In this document: in pieces, positions 1 to 10,400 of the stretch | Numbering within the stretch: the first letter of the stretch is position 1 | Layout of the letters: the number at the start of each line of letters is the position of its first letter | Assembly (NCBI GenBank): GCA_002943765.1 | Contig: PQWQ01000034.1 | Location: 268,501-332,500, forward strand | DNA: 64,000 bases | Direction of reading: 5' to 3' | DNA from: Psoroptes ovis | Lineage: Eukaryota; Arthropoda; Arachnida; Sarcoptiformes; Psoroptidae | Translations under genes and position numbers: made by a program | The notes under the pieces: generated by a model | What the model was told of the DNA's origin: nothing | What the model saw: the letters and a program-made list of their open reading frames with translations, nothing else | Database searches by the model: none

Positions 1-1101
1 TCTATTGACAACACAGTCATAACGTATTATATGGATAGACCCTCAATCAAATGAGTGACAATTAGATGTCAATTTGATTTGAAAATGAATTGTCAAAAAT
101 TTTATTGCCTATTTAAATAAGCATTTGTCTTGAAGTGGATTTTTTATTTTCGATTTGGCTGGCAGCGTGGCAACATCAAATAATTTCGAGCAATGGTAAG
201 CATAGTCAATCATTTGTGATGCTTTGTGAAATCAATCAACATTATAACGATTCTTATTGATATTTTCATCATTCTTTTTGATCAGGTCTCATCATTATTG
301 TAATTGCTGATGGATGGATGGATGGAAGGTATTGTTCCCATAGGTCAATTCCATGCTGCTTTTTCTCCGAATTTCTTTTCCAAGGTAAAGATTTTAGCTG
401 TAAACACAGTTATACAATTCTATTATCCCTAGCCCACACCTTGGGAATCACTGGTTTAAGAATGTTTATGAAGACTCCTAAATCCTTGTATTGTTTACAT
501 TTATTAATTAGCAAACGTATGAAATTTGTTCATTGTTATCAGGCTGTAAAAACAACCACGCGTATAATTGTGACAAGGAAGACCCTTGCCATTTGAACTA
601 GATCTGCGTGTCCACATTTATCCTTATCATTAACCGTATTATAATGATTGTGAATTGTATTTGCATCAATTTATTTATTATCATTAGTTTAGTTAGCATA
701 GTCAAGCATTTTTGTAATAGATTAACATTCATTATTCACCAAGTCCATGACGAGGTAATTCCTTAAGAAATAGTTTTCATAAATATCAGTTCATAGTTTT
801 GCGACATATGAGTATTATCTACATTACTCGCATGAGTATTAATTTTACATTATAATCATTATTGTTAATTATCCCCTTTGACCTTTCAATTTTTTTTAAA
901 TGACTTGTCCAATCTTTTCATTTTCCTTGATTTTTTTAGTTGTCATTATTGTAAGTTATAATCCATCCGAATCTTATTATATTCCTTTTATTTTTATATT
1001 TCTAGGGATGGTTTCAAATATGATGGAACCTAGCTACGTGGGGCCGAGGATGGTGGCGACGAGTTAGTTTACGGCGGTGGTAGCGAAGGATGGTGCGAAT
1101 A

Positions 1102-1180
1102 GGTAAGTATAAAAGGGTAAGTATAGTTTGGTAAGTATATCAGGGTGAATCTTATCAGGTAAGTATAATGAGGTAAGTAT
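1102..1180 (+). repeat. Six 14-bp iterons with core GGTAAGTAT (left arm)
   Basis: The core starts at 1102, 1116, 1130, 1144 (degenerate, GGTGAATCT), 1158 and 1172, an exact 14-bp period. The core equals a strong eukaryotic 5' splice-site sequence. The array is mirrored in the right arm. Confidence 0.9.
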
Positions 1181-1203
1181 TTTAAATTACACTATGCAAT
1201 GCA

Positions 1204-1292
1204 CCCGGGTCGAAACCTGGCCCCGAAGGGATCAAATTTTGATCCCTGATTGGATCGAAATTTCGATCCCTTCGGGGTCATTTTCGACCCGG
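1204..1292. repeat. Nested palindrome (GGGTCGAAA / TTTCGACCC), left arm
   Basis: An outer palindrome pairs GGGTCGAAA and CCCCGAAGGGATC with GATCCCTTCGGGG and TTTCGACCC. Inside are two smaller palindromes, GGGATCAAATTTTGATCCC and GGATCGAAATTTCGATCC. A related copy lies at about 1626-1712 in the other arm. It could fold into a cruciform or hairpin. Confidence 0.85.
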
Positions 1293-1735
1293 AAACTACC
1301 CCCTCCCAATTGACATGAGGGGGGTCAGTTGGGAGGGGGTAGTGTGAGGGAGGACGGGCGGGGAGGAGACTGTGAGGGAGTGGAAAGAGAGGGAGGGAGA
1401 TTTGAAAGGGAGGGAAGGCATAGGGGAGGAGGTTTGTCAGATCCTTATGCTACTTGTATATATAAATACGCGAAAAATTCGTCCGGCCCCACTCTGCCTC
1501 GGGCTGCTTGGTGTTACGTTCCCCTCCCATTCCCCTCTCTTTCAATCTCCCTCCCTACCGTCCTCCCTCACACTACCCCCTCCCAACTGACCCCCCTCAT
1601 TTCAGTTGGGAGGGTGTAGGTCGCGGGTCGAAAATGACCCCGAAGGGACCGAAATTTCGATCCATCACAGGACCAAAATTTGGTCCCTTCGGGGTCAAGT
1701 TTCGACCCGGGTTGAGTTGGTTAGTAGAATACATT

Positions 1736-1812
1736 ATACTTACCTTTATACTTACCATTTTATACTTACCTTTCTATACTTACCCTACTATACTCACCGT
1801 ATTATACTTACC
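1736..1812 (-). repeat. Six 12-14-bp iterons with core ATACTTACC (right arm)
   Basis: The reverse complement of the left array. Cores start at 1736, 1748, 1762, 1776, 1790 (variant ATACTCACC) and 1804; all steps are 14 bp except the first, which is 12. Confidence 0.9.
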
Positions 1813-1990
1813 ATTTACCTGGAACGTGTAGCCAACGCCATTGCTATCGTCACCACCCCACTGGACCTATCGCCATCGCCACCACCAACCTATTTCCATG
1901 AGTAGAAAAATACATATGAAAGGAATTAATGAAATTCAGATGGATTAAAACAGGGACAACTAAAAAATAAAGGGAAATGAAATGATTGGA

Positions 1991-2635
1991 CAAGTCAATC
2001 AAAAAAATTGAAAGGTCAAAGGGGATAATTAACAATAATGATTATAATGTAAAATTAACACTCATGCAAGTTACAAAAGAAGAATCTTAGAAATAATTGT
2101 GAATCGGAAAATGAAATGACTAACAATGGTTGGACAAAAACTAAAGAAATATCAAGGAATTTTATCAAGTCATGCAAATGATTCAAGATATGGAAAGACC
2201 ATATAAACTGAGAGCTACAAAGAAAAAAATTGAAATGGTCAAAGGGTGATAACAAATAATAATGATACTTAAGTAAAATAAATACTCATGCAATCGAAAT
2301 GGAGAACACTCAAATAATGGCCAACTGACTGACAATAATTAGACAAAGACTAAAATTTAGCACTCAATTAATAATGGGATAATAGTCGAATTATAAAATT
2401 TCACTAAGTAATTTTGTCAGGTCATGCTAATGATTTAAGATAAGCAAAGACCATATAACTATGAAAGATGCTGGCATCAACACGAGTTGCAATAAATTCG
2501 ACTAACAAAACTGATGAGCAACAAAGAAAGGTTAAGAAGTATGAGTTAATTCAAAAAAAGAAAATTGGAATGATCAAAGGGTGATAACTAATATTAATGA
2601 TACTAAAGTAAAATAAATACTCATGCAATTGAAAT
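1991..2635 (+). repeat. Three diverged direct repeat units
   Basis: Related segments begin near 1991, 2229 and 2562. Each has the order AATTGAAAGGTCAAAGGG-like, GATAAC/GATAAT, AATAATGAT, GTAAAAT, ACTCATGCAA. The linker TCATGCAAATGATTCAAGAT and AAAGACCATATAA at 2160-2215 is also repeated at 2413-2468. Spacing is roughly 240 and 330 bp. The first unit is also part of the 828-2068 inverted repeat, so the inverted repeat seems to have grown out of, or captured, one unit of this array. Confidence 0.7.
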
Positions 2636-3399
2636 GGAAAATATTCATATTTCTATTTACTGATATTGGTAAACAGGGACCATGAATTTGAGTAACAAAA
2701 CAATAAGCTACAACAATTTTGGATCGTATAGAATGTAGTTATAAAAAGGGAGATTCTATCAAAAAAATCTAAGACGATAGTCTTTGATAATTTTCCGAAA
2801 AAATCGAAGGCTATAGTCTATAGAAATTTTTAAAATATCAAAGAAATTTAGGTCTACAGTCTTTGGATATTTTCTGAAAATCATTTGATTAAGTGGTAAA
2901 CCAGAAGAATTCAGGGTTGCGACAGACCACAATCGAATCAATAAATTGGACAATATCTAACATCTTTTTTCAATAAATATAAGGTCATAATATTATCGGG
3001 AACTAAATGAAGAAAATATGAGTTAAAACATGCTTCACAACATCAAACAATAACAAAGACTTACAATTTAAAGATGGAGATGTTGCCTGATTGGAGAAAA
3101 AATCGAAACGAAAAAATTTTATCCAAGACAAATGCCTATTTAAATAGACAATAAAATTTTGAAAACTCAAAATTTATCAAAATTGTTACTTACTCTTTAT
3201 GCTAAGATTGAACACTTAATCATATATTATTAATATGAATGATAAATGTTCATCTTGAGTCTGAATTAGAGATGACAATATTGATCAAAGAACAAAGAAA
3301 ACTTCTCTAATTTTCTAGATTTTTCCATGATTGATGATGATACATGACTGTGATGTTATTAGACTGACACATTGACTACAATTAAAATTTAACAACACA

Positions 3400-3680
3400 A
3401 ATTTAGTATATAAACAGCTCGAATTTTGATGGAAAATATCATTCAATTCAACATTTAACAACCATCAACATCTCTGCAAAACAAAAAGTGTTTTGGCAGA
3501 TCATTAAGTAGTATAGCTGATACAATTGCCGAATTTTAATGGTAAGTACATTATGATTGATCTGAAATATTCAAATACTAATATTTATTAATTATAACTT
3601 CAATCTAGATCATTGGGGCTATTGTTGGTGGCAAACATAACGAAATTATCGAAATCATATATTAGAGCTGAACGAAATGA
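3400..3680 (+). promoter_or_regulatory. TATA-led, splice-like segment (speculative)
   Basis: TATATAAA near 3408 is followed about 35 bp later by an initiator-like ATCATTCAATTC. A donor-like ATGGTAAGTAC lies near 3540 and an acceptor-like TTCAATCTAG near 3609. Joining these would give only an ORF of about 18 codons. It could be the promoter and first exon of a small or non-coding transcript of the repeat, or chance. Confidence 0.25.
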
Positions 3681-4747
3681 GACGCTATGCCAGGGACTTT
3701 TAGGATACGTGTTAGGCGACTAAATTAAATCAATATTGTCGGCTTGGAGCTACAGTGAAAAATTTGATCCTGAATATTGGCACGAAATTAAAGGGTAATA
3801 AAACTGGAATACACTTTTACACGAGTTACCTTGATGGGACTACGGTCACTCGCAGATTCAACTCGACGTCATTCATCGATTTCGTACCATGAAGCTTATC
3901 TTTGAGAGACGCAACACGACGATCACGTTGGACACGCACATAAATCTTCGTGAAGTTCCATGATTATGGAAAAAACCAGGACTATAATCCTTGGCAATAT
4001 GTAGATTGACTATGGCTATACTCTTAAGCTATAATTTGGGGAAAACTTGAGACTAAAACCTATGTGAATTTGGAGAAAAACTAAAGCTAAAGCCTTTGAA
4101 AATTTGACGAAGAACTAAAACGAAAGCTCGGAGAATCGGGACATCGACTTGGAAATGGGTTTTGGGCTTCTGGAGATAGTTTAGGGAATATAGCCTTTAG
4201 GAATCTGGAAACATAATACAAAAATACCCTTCGGATACTTGATTGTGTATAGCTCATCGCCTTTGAATATTTCGATAATTAGGAACATTGACTTTTGTAA
4301 TTTGGAAAAGAAATAGAAATTTAGGCGAATATTAAATATAGCATAGACCTTTGAAAATTTAGATGGTGTATAATGAACTTCTGAATCATTCCAGGACAGT
4401 CATCTTTAAAAATGAAATTGGATATGTCGTAGACCATGACAATTAAAGGATGTCACAAGCGTGGAAATTTGTAGAACCCTCAAGCGTAAAAACTTTGGTA
4501 ACTTCGATAAGGAAAAATATAATCTTTAAGAATTCTGAAGGATTCCTGCAAATCAAAGACCATAATCTGTAGAAATTTATGAGAAATTCATAAAAACCAA
4601 AATATTTAGTCTTTGGAAATTTTGGAAAAAATTGAAAAAATCTAAAGCTATACATCGACAAAATTTTTGAAAAAATCGAAAAATTTTAGGTATATCTAAA
4701 CGATCTGTGGAATTTTTTTGACAAAAAGAAATTTTGAAAAAATTTTT

Positions 4748-4960
4748 GACGTAGCAATACGTCAGCGGCATTCATTGATTGTCAATAATTAAACGTATTT
4801 TTACGTCACCGGCGTTTTAGGGTGATTGATGCTCGTAGCTGGCAAAAAATTAATGCTTTAGCACAACATAGCCGGCAGACTTTGAAAGCAAGGGGTAAAG
4901 TGACGTATTACTACGTTAAAATATGTTTTGAGACCGTAAGTCAAAACGTATTCTTACGTC
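4748..4960. repeat. Four short ACGTA/TACGT palindromes
   Basis: Imperfect 16-bp palindromes of form RACGTA-N4-TACGTY lie at 4748-4763, 4792-4807, 4902-4917 and 4945-4960. Two are followed by a CCGGCG or TCGGC string and then by GGRTGAT, so a larger unit is repeated. Confidence 0.7.
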
Positions 4961-5500
4961 TTCGGCTTTCAATATAGGATGATAAATCACTAAAAACTGC
5001 CTAGTCGACTCCATGAAAACTTATTACTGTTCAATGCCGGAGAGGCGTAACTTCAAAATATTTGAAATTTAAAAAAAAAATCAAAGACAATGGTCTCGGA
5101 GAATTTTGGAAAAAATGAAAAAATCAAAGACTATAGTCTTTACACATTTTCGAAAAAAATGTGGGATCTAAATGAAGCAAAAATAAGTTATTAACAAACT
5201 ACACAACATCGAACAATATAACAGACTTACTAAATTCATTGAATTAATGCTTTTATTTCTTCGGCCATTCGCTGGAGCATTTTTCTTTTGAACTTGCTCA
5301 ATTGAATTATTTCAATAAAGAAAACTGAAAAATTAAAGGAAAAAAATAGTTGCTGTCTCGATGAAATGAAAAATGGAAATGAAAAATTTACTGAGAGACA
5401 GATAGACAATAAATTAATGAAAACTCATTTTCAAATCAATTAATTCATAGTCAAATTTGACATCTAATTGTCACACTCGTTCGACTGAAATAATAAGAAA

Positions 5501-6996
5501 AATGATACAAGTTTAATAAAATTTGACATTATTTTTAATAATAATAAAACATAGGAAAAATATTATGAGGAAGATCATGAATAATAATGTTTGAGTCGTA
5601 ATTATTTATTTAATTTTTCCATAAAATTTCAGTGTATTTATAAATTTCATTAAATTTTCATCACTTTACAAAATTAACAATTTTGTGTTTGAATGAAAAT
5701 TTTGAGGAAAAAATTCAACGGTGGTCAATATGTTTGGTGGTTTCTTGATGAAACTTTTTTTCAATGGTCAGTCTCATTGAAGATATATAGTTGGATGTGT
5801 TTTTGAAAAAAAGAAAATAATTCGAAACTTAAAACGGAACAAAAAAATATATGTAACAGAAAAAATAATTATAAAATATTGAATATTTGCATTGGATTTG
5901 ATTTATACATAAAAATGACATGTTTCCATTGATGTTTTTCGATGGAATCGACACTTTTTTGCCCAAAATTTTTAAAAAACAGGTGGGTTAAGCATATGTA
6001 TGTTTTTTTCTGTTAGTAAAGTGTGTTATTAAAACAATTGATCAGCAAAAAATAAAATAAAATAAAATAAAATAATGGGGCAGAAATATATAATGATTAT
6101 TGTGAGAAAATCGATTAGAAATTTCAAGGTTTTCAAAAATTAATCCATTCGAAAGTGTGACAAGTGGCAGCCAATTATTTTTTTAGTGTATGTGTGTTTA
6201 CCATTCGTACATGAATAATTTTCGAAAAATGGTCAACACACATATACACAAATCATTTGATGAAATGAAGAAAAAAAGGATTGATAACAATATTTTCTTT
6301 GAGAGTTTGAATTCAATCATTTTATATAAGGCTAAGTGCTGCAAAAGGATGGCATTGAAAATGGAAGAACGATGTGAAACAATCTTTGGCTTTTCAAGAA
6401 GACAATATGCAGCGAAATCTGATGATGGAATGGAATGATTTGAATAATTGGATTAATCAAATTTGGTCACATATTCATCATGATGATGGTTGTTGTTGCG
6501 ATAGATTTTCATTGGCGGCGGCGAAAAAGATGGCAAAAATTAGATAATTAATTCATTTATTAATTGATTCTTCCATTTTTTGATGTGTATTCATCAATGA
6601 GCAATATTGAATAGTGCATTTGGCGTTGATTATTATGATTCGAAAGGAACAAAATATTAAAACGAATTTTAAGTTTCGTTTTCGAGAACAAGAAATTGGC
6701 CGAGAAAAAAAAATTAAAAACAAAATATGAGGTGGATTATAATCCAGAGATAAAAATGTAAAGATGAAACGAGGTATTTTGATGATAATTATTAAAAAAT
6801 GTTGATGAATCAATATTTTCAATGAGGCAAATCGAATTCATTTGAATGGACGTTTAATAATCGACATATTTGTCAAGTGCACACGACAAACGCACAAAGG
6901 CTGAAGATCAACAAAAAAGAAATGATCAAATGTCTTTGAACATTCGCCCATAGGGAAATGGTGACCATTTTCGTTTGAGCAAACAAATCAATTGTT
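5501..6996. other. Non-coding; probable 3' UTR and flank of the Glut4EF-like gene
   Basis: No supported gene. An (AAAAT)n microsatellite occupies about 6047-6075. An 82-codon plus-strand ORF at 6190-6438 has no recognisable motif and lies behind the 3' end of the minus-strand gene. Confidence 0.6.
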
Positions 6997-7384
6997 TCAA
7001 TCAGTGAAACGTGAACACGCTTTTTTCCATTTACATTGAGTGCACCAAGAATCTTTTTTGTCCATTCCATAAACTTTACGACATTTGCGCGTTTCACCGC
7101 GTACACGTTTTGTTGGCGATGTTCGATGTTGTTGTTGTTGCTGTTGTTGATGAAATAATAATGTTGTTTGGCTAAGTGAATTAGAAGGTGGTGATGATGG
7201 CGACAATGGTGTTGTTGCCGGATTATTACGATTATTTGCTATTCGCAAATATTTTCCAGCCGTAATCGATGAATTGAATGATGATGATGATGAACATGTA
7301 GAAGTTTGTGATGTGAATGATCCTGAACGAGTTGATGTTGGGCTAAAACTGGATGAATATGATGAATGATTGATGATGATATTA

Positions 7385-7445
<61 letters not shown>

Positions 7446-10400
7446 TGAATGATCCAAAACCACTGCTAAATGAACTTGTCAATGAATTATTATTGAAACC
7501 ACCGAATGATGATGATGAACTTATTAATGATGATTGAGTGGGAGAGGATGGATGTTGATTGAAATGATCATGACTAATATAATTGACATTATTCGGAATG
7601 TTTATTGGATGTGATTGCTGTATCAATCCGACTGTGGTCTGATGTTGATTCAAATTAAGAGATTTTCGTCCACGACGATTGATAATTGTTGTTTGTATGG
7701 GTGTAGTGGTACCGGCACCCAATATTGATATGCCTGCAGGATCAGGCTTACGATTATATTCATGATCTTCAAGATGACGATAAGTATTTTGTACAGGTAC
7801 AAATGATGGTATGCATGAAAAACGATCATTTTCTTGTCGTAACTGTTGCGGTGAATTATTATTGCCAACAATGTTCATCACGGTTCTCGTTGGTGACGGT
7901 GGATTCGATGATGAATCCATTGAATTATCTCCATTGGTTGACATGATCATAGCACCGCTACAACTGCTACTGTTGCTACTAGCGTCACCGAATTCCGATG
8001 CGGACAAAGGTGAATCAGGGCCTGATGATAAATTGTGGTGATTTATGGATGAGATTTGACTGTCGCCGGCAATGTTCGTGACCAAATCAGAATCATTGAT
8101 AATCGAATCAACATTAACATCTAATTCAGTGTAATAAAATTCTTCATCACCACTCATCATTTCTTCATCATCGTTTTGCCTGAAAATGGTATGGACAAAT
8201 GAATTAAAATAAAATAATCCAAAATAATAATGAGCAAAATACTTTGACAAGTGTTCAATGCGAACATGTTGTTCAATATCTTTTTGGACAAATGTACGAT
8301 GTTTACAGCCACGCCATGTACATTGAAATAATTTTTTAGGTGCTGTGGTTATTGTTGTTGTTGGGGCTATAGTAATAATAATGAATAATTAATTCGATAA
8401 GAATAGTCGACAATTAATCATCAATCAATTAACTCACCATCTTGATTATTGAATAATTTATCATTGAAATTGTTGGTCGAAATGAAACTGGGTGAACGAG
8501 GCGATGCCGATAGGCTCATCAAAACCAATGCTGCTGCACATTCATCCATAACCACATCTTGAGATGAACTACCATTAACTGATGTTGGTTGAATCGAATC
8601 AATCAATGAATGAGGCTGTTTAGTTTGTGGTCGTCTTTTTTTACCGGATCTAAATGATTTGATTTTGGTTGTTTTCACAGCCGATGTAAGTATGAATTGA
8701 TTATAAAATTCATTTTTATTAATTAATGAACGATTTCGCAAATTAATTATGAATGGAATCAATTGATTTGAATTCAATTTCATTGTTTCACGCTTCACAT
8801 TTGGACCAGACGGTTAATTCGGTGGGAGTTTTATTGGAAAATCTTTTATTTTTTGATTCAATTCATCATTTCAATCAACAATAGGGAATGCAACTGAGGA
8901 CATTCGAATGGAAGGAGAAAATATTTGGACACCGGCATTTGTCTATTGTCTTTTCAATTTGATTTGTGTGCGTGTTTGTGTGTGAATAATGCGGCGACAC
9001 AATTTCGAATGGCGCCAAAAAACAAGTAAATGTGTTAAGATTTTTGACAAGCAAATTTTGAGAAATAGAAAATAATCACCTACTAATCATAGTGGATGGA
9101 AAACTCTTTCATTTCAAATCACATCACAAGCAAATGCAAAATATGTATGAATTATTTCTCTCTTTTTGAATCGAAAATTGAATGTTTTTCGGGAGCCAAA
9201 GAGAAAAATGTTCATAAAATAATTCATTCATTGAAATAATCTATGTGGTGGCCAACAACAACAAATTCAAACGCATTGTTGTTGTGTATCTGAATATTCA
9301 ATTTTGCCATTGAATCAATCAAAAAAAAAAGAGAAAAGCATTTTCAATTATTCAAATACATGAAATTGACAGTATTTGAATGAATCAAAGATAATAAAAT
9401 AATTATCTTCGAAAAATAGGTTATCACCATACTCACACGGGTTATAACTTATACAAAGTGTCAATGGCCACAACAAAAAAAACAAAGACCAGGCTGACAA
9501 TTTGAAAGATTATAGATTAATAAAAACAAAATATTAGGTTGTCCGAAAATTTTTCGCCGATTATATAGTAGAGAATTATGAGAAAATCGGCAAAAACTTA
9601 TCGGACAACCTAATATACTTTGATATTATGATTAAATATGGACACCATCGATCGAATTGGACAAATTATTATTGACAAAGTGAATTTGTGTGTGATTTCA
9701 AGCAAATCCAAAATCAAAAAGTATTGCACACACAAAAAAATTATGCAGCCGTGAAAACCAACCAATTGCATGCTTGTTGAACATGTCTTTCCATTTCCAT
9801 CACCGCCATCATCATCATGGCCATATCACTCTGCATTTATCCTTCAAAAATAAAAAAATGGTGGAAATTAATTTCATTTCCTGAAACCATAACAAAACCA
9901 GGGCGAGTCGTTTGTTTTAGTCATCCAAAAGGATCATATTGGAAATCATTGGACCAAAAAAACAGAACAAAATGTGACAAAAGAGAAAAAACATCAAAAA
10001 TAATGTGCATTATTTTACTACACATGTGCTGCTTTCTATGTTTGTTTGTTTGTTGCTGTGTGTGCAGTGTGTCAAGTGATTCAATGTTAAACAATTCAAC
10101 TTAACAACAACAATTCTCACAAACATAAATTTAAATTATGGACTTTTGGTCAAATGTTTATAAGGCTTTACATACGAATTTGGTCCTAGCGAATCGAAAA
10201 TTTTTGCTTTTGATATTTTTTTATTATAAAAATAGTCAAGAAAATGTGGACCAACGAGTTGATGACCGAGTGAACCTGAAAATAAGGCCCTCAATTAATT
10301 TGTATTTGTAGGTGAGTCTTGCGCAATTTGAACACACAGAAAAAACCAGGAAATAGAGGAAAACATAATCATGGTCCAATTATGATGCTCTTCATTTCCT

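Larger units (their letters stand above)
828..2068. repeat. Large inverted repeat, arms of about 560-610 bp, spacer about 70 bp
   Basis: The left arm (828-1440) and right arm (1512-2068) are imperfect reverse complements. Each runs, from outside to inside, through CATGAGTATT, a segment with CCCCTTTGACCTTTCAAT, a GGTGGCGA-type segment, 14-bp iterons with GGTAAGTAT, a palindrome built on GGGTCGAAA and CCCCGAAGGGA, and a purine-rich stretch (AGTTGGGAGGGGGTAGTG on the left). The spacer at 1441-1511 holds a TATATATAAATACGCG string. The arms are much more GC-rich than the flanks, which suggests a separate origin. The short ORFs here follow the low-complexity purine/pyrimidine tracts and are not genes. 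Confidence 0.85.
2755..5160. repeat. Degenerate minisatellite-like tracts, unit about 40-45 bp
   Basis: Clusters at about 2755-2890, 3955-4720 and 5050-5160 repeat a diverged unit resembling AGACTATAGTCTTTGAAAAT followed by TTTGGAAAAAATC. It has been altered by many substitutions and indels. No coding potential is apparent; the short minus-strand ORFs rich in Phe, Leu and Lys are by-products of it. Confidence 0.6.
1..5500. mobile_element. Composite foldback-like repeat complex, no supported gene
   Basis: No convincing gene is seen in this 5.5 kb. Several sequence pairs are inverted about a centre near 1475. Bases 51-100 resemble the reverse complement of 5431-5481 (shared core TGACAATTAGATGTCAA). 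Bases 95-170 resemble the reverse complement of about 3085-3160 (shared TATTTAAATA and GCATTTGTCTTG). Bases 828-1440 match 1512-2068. The outer partner being split between 3160 and 5430 suggests that 3165-5400 is an insertion in the right arm, or that the left arm lost the equivalent part. A foldback-type or long-inverted-repeat DNA transposon is the simplest explanation. No transposase was recognised and target duplications were not identified, so the class is an inference. Confidence 0.5.

Noticed and set aside
1329..1905. Several overlapping plus-strand ORFs of 72-107 codons
   Set aside because: They follow the purine- and pyrimidine-rich arms and iterons of the inverted repeat; Gly/Arg/Glu- and Pro/Ser/Leu-rich peptides in shifted frames are composition artefacts.
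6190..6438. 82-codon plus-strand ORF
   Set aside because: No domain or splice partners; lies in the likely 3' UTR/flank of the minus-strand gene.
7239..7463. Minus-strand ORF with long poly-Ile
   Set aside because: Frame-shifted reading of the (ATT)n run that is poly-Asn in the true Glut4EF-like frame.
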